Shown here: positions 35,535-43,507 of the stretch, one piece after another
Layout of the letters: the number at the start of each line of letters is the position of its first letter
How positions within the stretch are numbered: the stretch's first letter is position 1
Assembly: GCA_029884455.1 (NCBI GenBank)
Contig: JAOUHU010000006.1
Location: forward strand, 37,606 to 101,605
Source of the DNA: Gammaproteobacteria bacterium
GTDB taxonomy: Bacteria; Pseudomonadota; Gammaproteobacteria; Steroidobacterales; Woeseiaceae
Reading direction: 5' to 3'
Length of the DNA stretch: 64,000 nucleotides
Position numbers and translations under genes: made by a program
The notes under the pieces: generated by a model
Database searches by the model: none
What the model was told of the DNA's origin: nothing
The model's input: only the letters and a program-made list of their open reading frames with translations

Positions 35535-35804
35535 CCTAACGATGGAACAACGCCAGGGTCAGGAGTAGATGTGCCGCCTGTTGGCGAAAAAGCATCGTCG
35601 ACGAGCGCTTCAGGCGTCCCGATCATGCTGCCGATCATCGCCAGCCTGGATGAATTGGTCCGGGTCAGGTAGCGTCCTGTCCCGGCGCCTATACTCGAAC
35701 GCCGCGACGCCCCCAGCTCATCATTGCTGGCCTTAGGAAGACTGTGAGCTAACATGCATCCGAGTGGTGTCCCTGTCGTTTCCTGGTCGCAACTTGCTGA
35801 CCGG
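35535..35804. other. Spacer without a recognisable gene
   Basis: About 270 nt between the decayed barrel gene and the cysteine-rich protein gene, which lie on the same strand. One minus-strand frame of 77 codons runs through it (35522-35755) but has no recognised domain and no good ribosome site. I see no terminator or RNA structure. Confidence 0.5.
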
Positions 35805-36215
35805 CTATTCGCCGACCGTATTCGCCAACGCGGTCTTGCAGCTCTCCGTCAGTTCCGCATCGTTTTCAGCGAGGCAGGAGAGCACCCGGTTTTCGCCAAT
35901 CGCCACATCAGCGCAATGGGCCTCGATGTCCGTCCTGCACTCCTGTGCCACATAGATGATCGCAGCCGTCAGTTGTTCCAGCAGGCTGGCCGCGGTGTAA
36001 AGCGCGTAGCTGCACTGGCCGGATATCTTGTCTTCGTGGGCGGCCATGCAGTGCAACAGCCGGCCGTTTCCGGGCGTAACCTGGCTGCAGTAGGTCTCGA
36101 TGTCCCCTTCGCACTCGGTGACCAGGTAGTCGATCAGGTCGTCCTGCGCAGAAGCGACGGGTACGGTGGCGAAAATGGCGATCGAGGCGATCAGGCCCGA
36201 TTTCAACTTGTTCAT
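35805..36215 (-). CDS. Secreted two-repeat cysteine-rich protein (GLG1-like repeat)
   Basis: A 136-residue exported protein. A signal peptide (MNKLKSGLIASIAIFATVPVASA) is followed by two tandem repeats with identical cysteine spacing, C-x7-C-x12-C-x11-C, once from ECEGDIETYC and once from ECRTDIEAHC. This matches the cysteine-rich repeat first described in the Golgi protein GLG1. Eight cysteines imply four disulfides in the periplasm or outside. The ATG at 36215 has AAGGAG 7 nt upstream; the frame opens nine codons earlier. Function unknown; it is divergent from the MalT-like regulator gene. Confidence 0.82.
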   Translation of the reverse strand: MNKLKSGLIASIAIFATVPVASAQDDLIDYLVTECEGDIETYCSQVTPGNGRLLHCMAAHEDKISGQCSYALYTAASLLEQLTAAIIYVAQECRTDIEAHCADVAIGENRVLSCLAENDAELTESCKTALANTVGE

Positions 36216-36410
36216 GCGTTGTCTCCTTGAGTTGGATTTCATTACAGTTTAAGGACCCTGGGGAAATCAGGCATGGCGCTCTAGGGTGCAATTGTGGGTG
36301 TAGTGCCCCGCCCAAATCTGGCCGGAACAGTTTCTGCTAGAATCCGGATCACAATATTAACCCAATACCAGGCGCGTCGAAGCAAGGCGAACCCGGCTCC
36401 AGTGATCGCA

Positions 36411-39140
36411 ATGCACGACTCATTGCCCATTCCTATTATTCGCTCGAAACTGTACCCGCCGCCACTGGCGCCGGACAGAGTGATGCGTGAGCGTCTGTTG
36501 GCGCTGGCGCCCGAGTTTTCAGGCAGTTCGGCAACGCTGGTTTCGGCGCCAGCCGGCTTCGGCAAGAGCACACTGGTCAGTCACTGGCAGGACCATGACG
36601 CCGGCACCACAGCGTGGCTATCGCTCGAGACCGAGGACAGCGATCTTCGCCATTTCGCCAGTTACGTCGTGGCGGCGCTTGCCAGCGTCATTCCCGATAG
36701 TTGCGATGAAACCGTGCGGGCTCTGCACTCCCTGGAGATTCTGGATGCTGTCGACCTGGCGGGAGTCTTCTGCAATGACCTGGACTCGCTGAATACTCGT
36801 GTCGTATTGGTGCTCGACGACTATCACAAGATCACCGCGATCGAAGTACACGAGTTCCTGGATACCATCCTCAGGCACCCGCCGCGGGGTTTGCACATCG
36901 TCATCGTTACACGGCGCGACCCGCCGCTGGCGTTGCAGGCGCTGCGTGCGAAAGGTTCGCTCACCGAAATCCGCATGCGGCAGCTCGCATTTAACCAATT
37001 CGAGACTCTGGAATTCATGCGCATAAAGCTCGGCGGCAGAATTGCCGACCGGGCCATTGCGCAACTGCATGAGCGCACCGAGGGCTGGCCGGTTGGGTTG
37101 CGGCTGGCGGCGCTGGCGGTGCCGGACTCCGGCGTCGAAAATGAATTTGTTGACCGCATCCCGAGCGATGTCCGCGCGGTGCGCACGTACCTGATGCATG
37201 AGGTGCTCGCAAAATGCCCCAACACGATACGTAACTACTTGCTTCGTACGTCCTTTCTCGATCGCTTTAATGCATCTCTCAGCGAGGCTGTGTGTAAGGT
37301 CGTCAATGCGCGAGAAGATACGATCAGCGGACGTGACTTCACGCGTTGGATCGATGAGGCGGGTCTGTTCAGCATCGCGCTGGATGATCACCGCGAGTGG
37401 TTCCGATATCACCACCTGTTCCAGACCATGCTGCAGGAAGAGACTGCAATGGTACTCAGCGATGCCGATATTCGTGAGGTGCACCTGCAGGCGGCGCGAT
37501 GGTTCGAAGCGCATGAGCTTTTCGAGGAAGCGATTCGGCACTTGATGGCAGCGGACGCGGGTAGCGAAGCGGCGGAACTGATCATCAGGCATCGCAACGA
37601 AATTATGAACAACGAGGAATGGCATAGGCTGGCAAACTGGCTGTCTTTGTTGCCTTCCGGGATGATCGAATCGCGACCGGAGCTGCTCCTCCTGAAGGCC
37701 CGCCTGCACCGCACGCGTGGCGCACGCGAAGAATTTGCGGAGACCCTGGAGGCCGCCGAAACGCTTTTGGACACCGCCGATGTCACCGACGAGCTGCGGC
37801 AGGAATTGCTCGGCTCGCTCGAATCGTCGCGCTGCTTCAACTTGTGGTTGATGTCCGATGGCGAGGCCGCGGTCGCCGCGGCAAGGCGCTCGCTCAAACT
37901 ATTGCCCAAAGAAAGCCTGGCCGAACGCGGCTTCGCGATGATCATTCTCGGTGGCGCATTGCAGATGACCGGCGACACCAGGGGTGCACTGGACGCGATT
38001 TATGCGGAGATGCCGGATGAATCGTCGGCGGCTAACCGCCCTACCTTTGTTACCCGGCTCCTCGCGGCATTGTGTTTCGTCCGCTGGATGGACGGCGACC
38101 TGGTCGGGCTGCAACCATCGGCTAAAGAACTCGCGGCGCTAAGTTCTGCAGCAGGCCTCCTCGAAGTAAGTACAATCGGCCAGCATTTCCTGGCCGCCCT
38201 GGATTTTCACCATAACCGCCTGGAAGCAGTGGTCGAACGATTGACGGATGTCGCGCGCAGCGATGTCGTTATCAGTGCGGAGTTTCACGCGCACAATATG
38301 ATCATTGCCGGGTTGGCGCACCAGGTACTGGGCGAGAAGCAGGTGGCCGCTCAGATCGCCCGACATTTGCATGACCTCGCGCTGAAGTCGAAAAATCTTT
38401 TCCTGGTGGGCCTGGCCGAAGCTTTTGAGGCAGAACTGGCGCTGCGCAATGGCCGGCTGGCAATGGCAATGGAATGGGCAGATCGCTTCGATCCGGAGCC
38501 GCTGACCTCGATATATGGATTCTTCTCTCCGACTATCGTATTGGCAAAAATCCTGGTCTTTGCAGACAGCTCGCCCAGTCGAAACCGTGCAAAGGCCCTG
38601 CTCAACAGACTGGTCGATTATTTCACCACCGTAAACAACAGGCGATTCCTGATCGAGGCGTTCGCGTTGCGCGCAATGCTCCACGAGGCACTGGGGAACC
38701 GGGAGTCCGCGGACGCCGACCTGTTACAGGCGCTGCGGCTTGCGCAGCCCGGCCGATTCATCCGGCTGTTCGTCGATCTGGGGCCGCGCCTGGGTATGCT
38801 GCTAAACAGGGCGCAAGTCGACGAAGAAGGGCTTACCTACGTTGGCGAGATCCTGGCGGCGTTCCAGGATTCGTCTAGGAAACGTCCGGTAACGGCGAAT
38901 AGTGTGCCTGCCTATAGCGAACCAGCGATGATTGAGCCGCTTTCGCAGCGCGAGCGACAGATTCTGACCTTGCTCGCCGAGCGCCTCAGCAACAAGGAAA
39001 TCGCCGACAAGCTGCACATTTCAACCGTTACGGTCAAACGTCACGCCGCAAACATCTACCAGAAGCTTGGCGTTCACGGCCGCCGTCACGCAGTCGCCAA
39101 GGCGAACGGGCTTGGACTGCTGGCGAAGTCGGCAAGCTGA
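36411..39140 (+). CDS. MalT-type LuxR-family transcriptional regulator (LAL/STAND ATPase)
   Basis: A 909-residue signal-transduction ATPase. The N-terminal NTPase has the Walker A SAPAGFGKST (45-54), a Walker B-like VVLVLDDYHKI and the STAND-type GWPVGLRLAAL segment. The centre is a long helical TPR-like sensor region, and the C-terminus is a LuxR helix-turn-helix from about 844 (LSQRERQILTLLAERLSNKEIADKL). Such proteins activate nearby catabolic operons when ATP and an inducer bind. Here the plausible target is the exported-protein block that starts 118 nt downstream. I start at the ATG at 36411 (MHDSLPIPIIRSKLYPP), where homology begins. Confidence 0.88.
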   Translation: MHDSLPIPIIRSKLYPPPLAPDRVMRERLLALAPEFSGSSATLVSAPAGFGKSTLVSHWQDHDAGTTAWLSLETEDSDLRHFASYVVAALASVIPDSCDETVRALHSLEILDAVDLAGVFCNDLDSLNTRVVLVLDDYHKITAIEVHEFLDTILRHPPRGLHIVIVTRRDPPLALQALRAKGSLTEIRMRQLAFNQFETLEFMRIKLGGRIADRAIAQLHERTEGWPVGLRLAALAVPDSGVENEFVDRIPSDVRAVRTYLMHEVLAKCPNTIRNYLLRTSFLDRFNASLSEAVCKVVNAREDTISGRDFTRWIDEAGLFSIALDDHREWFRYHHLFQTMLQEETAMVLSDADIREVHLQAARWFEAHELFEEAIRHLMAADAGSEAAELIIRHRNEIMNNEEWHRLANWLSLLPSGMIESRPELLLLKARLHRTRGAREEFAETLEAAETLLDTADVTDELRQELLGSLESSRCFNLWLMSDGEAAVAAARRSLKLLPKESLAERGFAMIILGGALQMTGDTRGALDAIYAEMPDESSAANRPTFVTRLLAALCFVRWMDGDLVGLQPSAKELAALSSAAGLLEVSTIGQHFLAALDFHHNRLEAVVERLTDVARSDVVISAEFHAHNMIIAGLAHQVLGEKQVAAQIARHLHDLALKSKNLFLVGLAEAFEAELALRNGRLAMAMEWADRFDPEPLTSIYGFFSPTIVLAKILVFADSSPSRNRAKALLNRLVDYFTTVNNRRFLIEAFALRAMLHEALGNRESADADLLQALRLAQPGRFIRLFVDLGPRLGMLLNRAQVDEEGLTYVGEILAAFQDSSRKRPVTANSVPAYSEPAMIEPLSQRERQILTLLAERLSNKEIADKLHISTVTVKRHAANIYQKLGVHGRRHAVAKANGLGLLAKSAS

Positions 39141-39207
39141 TCCGCCGCGGGCCGCGCCACCGGTCTGCACCCTTTTTTGCATCCTCTATGGCCATGCGCG
39201 AAAACCG

Positions 39208-39228
39208 GGCGCAGGCGAAACTTGCGCC
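39208..39228 (+). promoter_or_regulatory. Inverted repeat before the neuromedin U-like gene
   Basis: GGCGCA (39208-39213) pairs with TGCGCC (39223-39228) across a 9-nt centre, 30 nt before the exported-protein gene and 67 nt after the regulator's stop. It could be a hairpin ending the regulator transcript or a binding site for it. Confidence 0.35.
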
Positions 39229-39258
39229 ATCTTTCACGATGCAACGACAGGTAGTTAC

Positions 39259-40056
39259 ATGAAAATGGGGACGTCCCGGCTAGTGCTAGCGGCTCTTCTG
39301 GCGGCGCCCGGCGCCTACGCCCAGGACGAGGCAGATCTTGCCAAGCAACTTGCCAATCCGGTCGCGGCATTGATCAGTGTGCCGCTGCAGCTGAACTTTG
39401 ATGATTCCTACGGACTGGACGACGGCGGGTCAGTAACGACCCTCATCGTGCAGCCTGTCATCCCCGTATCGCTCAACGATGACTGGAACCTCATTTCGCG
39501 GACGATCATGCCGCTCGTGAAACAAGACGATTTTCCGTCCCCAGGTGCCAGTGAGTTCGGTTTGGGCGATACCGTTCAGAGCGTGTTCTTCTCGCCGAAA
39601 GCGCCGACTTCGAGCGGCTGGATCTGGGGTGCTGGTCCTGTCTTTCTGATCCCGACCGCGACCGACGAGGCGTTGGGCAGCGAAAAGTGGGGCCTTGGCC
39701 CAAGCATGGTGGTTCTCAAGCAGCAGGGCTCCTGGACATACGGTGCGCTGGCCAATCACATCGAGTCGTTTGCCGGCAGCGGCAGCCGTGCTGATGTCAG
39801 CAAGACTTTTTTGCAGCCGTTTGTCTCCTACGTTACCGCGTCGAAAACCACGTTCGCAGTCAATACCGAGGCAACTTACGACTGGGAGAATGATGGCTGG
39901 TCTGTACCGATCAATTTTCAGGCCAATCAGTTGCTTCGCATGGGCAATCAGCTGGTTCAGATAGGCGGTGGCCTACGCTACTGGCTGCAGACACCGGACG
40001 CCGGCCCCGAAGGCTGGGGCATTCGCGTCAATTTCACGCTGTTGTATCCAAAGTAA
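39259..40056 (+). CDS. Exported barrel-like protein of the bacterial 'neuromedin U' group
   Basis: A 265-residue protein with a signal peptide cut after Ala21 (GAYA|QDE). The mature sequence follows the pattern often annotated as 'neuromedin U' or 'transporter' in proteobacteria: LAKQLANPVAALISVPLQLNFD, QPVIPVSLNDDWNLISRTIMP, FGLGDTVQSVFFSPK, WGAGPVFLIPTATD and WGLGPSMVVLKQ, ending with alternating strands and LLYPK. It is probably a small outer-membrane beta-barrel. The animal hormone name carries no functional meaning. First gene of the block with the 81-residue protein and two DUF1254 proteins. Confidence 0.78.
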   Translation: MKMGTSRLVLAALLAAPGAYAQDEADLAKQLANPVAALISVPLQLNFDDSYGLDDGGSVTTLIVQPVIPVSLNDDWNLISRTIMPLVKQDDFPSPGASEFGLGDTVQSVFFSPKAPTSSGWIWGAGPVFLIPTATDEALGSEKWGLGPSMVVLKQQGSWTYGALANHIESFAGSGSRADVSKTFLQPFVSYVTASKTTFAVNTEATYDWENDGWSVPINFQANQLLRMGNQLVQIGGGLRYWLQTPDAGPEGWGIRVNFTLLYPK

Positions 40057-40074
40057 AAAAGAGAGTCGAAAGTA

Positions 40075-40320
40075 ATGGGAACTAGTCGTGCAACAATGAA
40101 CTGCCCCGCCGTGTATCGGGTTCGCGTCCAGGGCTCAATCCCTCTGGAGTGGTCGGCGCGTCTCATGGGCATGAATATCACGACGTCAGATGATGCCGAC
40201 GACGATCAGTCGACGCTGGTCGGTCGCCTTCCGGACCAGGCCGCATTAGCCGGCGTTCTCAATACGCTGTATGACACCCAATTTCCCGTCTTGTCGGTCG
40301 AGTGCCTGGAAGTAGGCTAA
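40075..40320 (+). CDS. Small cytoplasmic protein, function unknown
   Basis: An 81-residue soluble protein without signal peptide. It contains YRVRVQGSIPLEWSARLMGM, an acidic loop (TSDDADDDQS), then TLVGRLPDQAALAGVLNTLYD and a final LSVECLEV strand. This compact pattern (W near residue 26, T-L-x-G-x-L-x-DQAAL-x-G-x-L-N) recurs in small uncharacterised bacterial proteins, so I think it is a real conserved family with an alpha/beta fold. It lies 18 nt after the barrel-like gene and 34 nt before the first DUF1254 gene, clearly in the same operon. Confidence 0.72.
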   Translation: MGTSRATMNCPAVYRVRVQGSIPLEWSARLMGMNITTSDDADDDQSTLVGRLPDQAALAGVLNTLYDTQFPVLSVECLEVG

Positions 40321-40354
40321 CCGCACAATCAAGTAATGAAGTGGAGAAGATGAA

Positions 40355-41881
40355 ATGAATACCAAGACAATCTGGACGTCCATGCTCGCGATCGTGGCGA
40401 CGGTGGCGACGGTTGGCGCTGTCGCTGTAGACGTACCGAAAATGAAGATGACGACGGATATTCCGGAGTCCATCACCACGCCGGCCAGCGTCGAAACACG
40501 CATAGGTACCTTGAGCTTCTTCGATGGCTATCCGGACGACGCCACTACGCAGCTGGTTTACGACAATCTCGACTTCATGAATGGCGTGAATGCGTTCCTC
40601 AATGCGGTGCCTGGCGCATCGGCGGAAGCCATCCGCACCGGCTGGGCCGCCCAGGGAGCGGACAACAATCAGACCTTGATCATCATGGAAAACCTGATGG
40701 ATTCGAAGTCGCTCTTCCTCACCCCCAATACCGAAAGCATCTACCACATGGCCTGGTTCGATACGAGCGAGGGTCCGCTGGTAATCGAAACACCGCCCAA
40801 TGTGCTCGGTATCATCGATGATCACTGGTTCAAGTACGTCGGTGACTTCGGGAACGCGGGACCGGATCAGGGAAAGGGTGGCAAGTTCCTGCTCCTGCCT
40901 CCGGGCTACGATGGCGAGGTGCCGGACGGCTACGTCGTGCTGCGCTCGCCGACCTATGGCAATCTGATGTTTTATCGCGGCTTCCTGGACAACGGCAGCA
41001 CGAAAACGTCCCTCGCAAACACCCGGCAGTTTTACCGGGCCTACTCGTTGTCCGATGCGGCCAATCCGCCGCCGATGAAGTTCATTAACGTCTCCGGCAA
41101 GCAGTTCAATACGATCCACGCCAATGACTTTCACTTCTTTAACGAAGTGAACGCGATCGTCCAGTATGAGCCAAATGAGGCGCTGAACCCGGAAACCCTC
41201 GGCCTGCTCGCCGCCATCGGGATCGAAAAGGGCAAAGAGTTTGCGCCGGATGCCCACATGAAGAAGATCCTCATCGAAGCCGTGGCGGTAGGCAATGCGA
41301 CGGCGCGCGCCCTGGCCTTCCGTCCGCGTCTTGATGGCGTTTACTACTTCCCGGACCGCCAGTGGTTCACCAACTTTGCCGGAGGCAGCTACGAGTTTCT
41401 GAAACAACCCGGCGTTCGCAATCTCGAGGGCCGCGTCCTCTTCCACTACTACGCTACCGGCATCACACCCGCCATGGCGATGAAGATGGTCGGCGTCGGC
41501 TCCCAGTACGCCGCGGCAACCACCGATTCCGAGGGCAGGCCTCTCGATGGCAGCAAGACCTACACCATCCACCTGCCATCGGGAATCCCGGCCCGGAACT
41601 TCTGGTCCTTTGTGGTGTATGACAACCAGACCCGTTCGATGCTGCAGACCGATCAACAGTTCCCCAGCATCAGCAGCCAGCGGGAAAGTGTTGTTATCAA
41701 CGACGACGGCTCAGTCGATGTCTGGTTTGGCCCGACCGCGCCGAAGGGTCACGAATCCAACTGGGTGCAGACCGTCCCCGGCAAGAGCTGGAACACACTG
41801 CTTCGCCTGTATGGCCCGGAACAGTCCTGGTTCGACAAGACCTGGAAGCCTGGTGATTTTGTAGTAGTTAAACAGGACTAA
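40355..41881 (+). CDS. Exported DUF1254/DUF1214 protein, copy 1
   Basis: A 508-residue secreted or periplasmic protein. The signal peptide ends near Ala24. The DUF1254 part (about 50-200) contains LSFFDGYP, LTPNTESIYHMAWFDTSEGPLVIETPP and DQGKGGKFLLLPPGY; the DUF1214 part (about 330-500) contains FHYYATGITPAMAMKMVG, FWSFVVYDNQTRSMLQTDQ and WVQTVPGKSWNTLLRLYGPEQSWFDKTW. The biochemical role of this widespread family is unknown. The stop codon overlaps the start of copy 2 by one base (TAATG). Confidence 0.9.
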   Translation: MNTKTIWTSMLAIVATVATVGAVAVDVPKMKMTTDIPESITTPASVETRIGTLSFFDGYPDDATTQLVYDNLDFMNGVNAFLNAVPGASAEAIRTGWAAQGADNNQTLIIMENLMDSKSLFLTPNTESIYHMAWFDTSEGPLVIETPPNVLGIIDDHWFKYVGDFGNAGPDQGKGGKFLLLPPGYDGEVPDGYVVLRSPTYGNLMFYRGFLDNGSTKTSLANTRQFYRAYSLSDAANPPPMKFINVSGKQFNTIHANDFHFFNEVNAIVQYEPNEALNPETLGLLAAIGIEKGKEFAPDAHMKKILIEAVAVGNATARALAFRPRLDGVYYFPDRQWFTNFAGGSYEFLKQPGVRNLEGRVLFHYYATGITPAMAMKMVGVGSQYAAATTDSEGRPLDGSKTYTIHLPSGIPARNFWSFVVYDNQTRSMLQTDQQFPSISSQRESVVINDDGSVDVWFGPTAPKGHESNWVQTVPGKSWNTLLRLYGPEQSWFDKTWKPGDFVVVKQD

Positions 41882-43410
41882 TGCTAATGATGACTATCCA
41901 ACGCTATGCGTCCACGCTGCTGGGCGCGACCGTGGTACTTGGCCAAATCTTCGCTGCAGCGTCTGCCGCGGAGCCGAAGTACAAGGCTAACGTTCCAGAG
42001 ACGCTGTTGACGCCGAACACCGTGGAGACCGAACTGCTCGGCACGCTGGACTTCTTCGATGGCATGCCCAGCGACGAAACGGTTCGCAAGACGATTACTT
42101 TTCTGGATACGTCGCGCGCAGCCGAAGCATTCCTGAATGGCATGCCTGCCACTTCAATTTACGCCATGCTCGAGGGCATGAAGCAGGCTGGTGCCGAGCC
42201 CGGTGACCTGGTCCTCTGGGAAAACTATGGTGACGCCCGCACTCTCGCATTGACCTTCAATACCTCGACACCCTACGCGTTCGCCGAGATCAACGTCAAA
42301 GACGAGCCGGCTATCATCGATGTGCCGCCAGGGATGCTGGTCGGGGCGGTCGACGACGCGTTCTTCCGCCATGTCACGGATCTCGGGGCAACCGGGCCTA
42401 ATCAGGGCAAGGGCGGCAAATTTATCTTCGTGGGTCCAGATTACACGGGCACGCTTCCAGACGGTTACCGGGTCGTCAGGACGCCGACCTACCGCAACTG
42501 GATGTTTCTGCGTGCCATCGTGCAGGAGGCTGGTCTGGAAGCGGCTACCGAGGGGCTCCGCACCAAGTTCCGCATCTATCCTTTGTCGAAAATCAGTAAC
42601 CCGCCCGCAGGCAAGGTTGTGTTCGTCTCCGGGGCGAAGATCAACACCATTCATGCGAACGATGTCACCTACTACGACGAGCTGAACGCCGTGGTGCAGT
42701 ACGAGCCAGCAGACGCTTTCGATCCTGAGATAGTCGGGCTGTTCGCGTCGATCGGCATTAAAAAAGGAAAGCCTTTCGAGCCCGACGCTCGCATGAGGAA
42801 GATTCTTGCTGAAGGTGTCGCTATCGGCAATGCAACGGCGCGGTCGTTGACCTTTCGCCCACGCGAGGAGCGCCTGTATTTCTATCCCGGTCAGCGCCAG
42901 TGGTACTCGCCTTTTACAGGCGGTAGTTCGGAGTTCATGAACAACGGTGAGCGTGTGCTCGACGACCGAATCATCTTCCACTATTACGCCACCGGAATTA
43001 CGCCCGCCATGGCGCGGGCCCAGGTCGGCACCGGCTCAGCCTACGAGATCGGTGCGCACGATTCGCAAGGCCGCTACCTCGACGGTGGCAAGACCTACAC
43101 GGTCACGTTGCCGGCTCCGATTCCGGCCAAGGATTTCTGGTCGTTCGTGGTGTACGACAACCAGACGCGGTCAGTGCTCGAAACTGATCAAAAATCTGGT
43201 GGCGTCGACAGCAATAGTCCTGACATCAAGGCAAACGCGGATGGTTCCTACACGGTTTGGTTTGCTCCGACGCCGCCGGCAGGAAAAGAAGGCAACTGGG
43301 TGCAGACCATGCCGGGGAAAAGCTACAACGTACTGCTGAGGCTTTATGGACCGCTGCAGCCGTTCTTCGACAAAACCTGGATGCCAGGCGATTTTGAGCT
43401 GATGGAATAA
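41881..43410 (+). CDS. Exported DUF1254/DUF1214 protein, copy 2
   Basis: A 509-residue paralogue of the preceding protein with the same two-domain layout. The signal peptide is cut near residue 29 (AASA|AEPK). Shared blocks include LDFFDGMP, DQGKGGKFIFVGPDY (as NQGKGGK), NTIHANDVTYYDELNAVVQYEP, FHYYATGITPAMARAQVG and WVQTMPGKSYNVLLRLYGP. The two copies are clearly related but far from identical, so the duplication is old and the pair may form a heteromer or act on different ligands. Last gene of the block; no strong terminator is visible before the convergent eptA-like gene. Confidence 0.9.
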   Translation: MLMMTIQRYASTLLGATVVLGQIFAAASAAEPKYKANVPETLLTPNTVETELLGTLDFFDGMPSDETVRKTITFLDTSRAAEAFLNGMPATSIYAMLEGMKQAGAEPGDLVLWENYGDARTLALTFNTSTPYAFAEINVKDEPAIIDVPPGMLVGAVDDAFFRHVTDLGATGPNQGKGGKFIFVGPDYTGTLPDGYRVVRTPTYRNWMFLRAIVQEAGLEAATEGLRTKFRIYPLSKISNPPAGKVVFVSGAKINTIHANDVTYYDELNAVVQYEPADAFDPEIVGLFASIGIKKGKPFEPDARMRKILAEGVAIGNATARSLTFRPREERLYFYPGQRQWYSPFTGGSSEFMNNGERVLDDRIIFHYYATGITPAMARAQVGTGSAYEIGAHDSQGRYLDGGKTYTVTLPAPIPAKDFWSFVVYDNQTRSVLETDQKSGGVDSNSPDIKANADGSYTVWFAPTPPAGKEGNWVQTMPGKSYNVLLRLYGPLQPFFDKTWMPGDFELME

Positions 43411-43507
43411 CGCCCTGTAGCGAACGGCGAAAGCACATTTTGGATCTGGAGTGAATAAGAGCGGTGGTGCTGTTTCCTTGGACACGTTATCTGGGAGGGC
43501 AGCGGTT

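Noticed and set aside
35522..35755. 77-codon minus-strand frame before the decayed barrel gene
   Set aside because: No ribosome site, no signal peptide and no recognised pattern; it may be relic or chance sequence.
36618..37709. 363-codon open frame on the minus strand
   Set aside because: Shadow of the MalT-type regulator gene, whose Walker A and helix-turn-helix are clear on the plus strand.
40259..41656. 465-codon open frame on the minus strand
   Set aside because: It lies opposite the first DUF1254 gene, is rich in His/Arg/Gly-type shadow composition and has no domain pattern; the plus strand has a signal peptide and family motifs.
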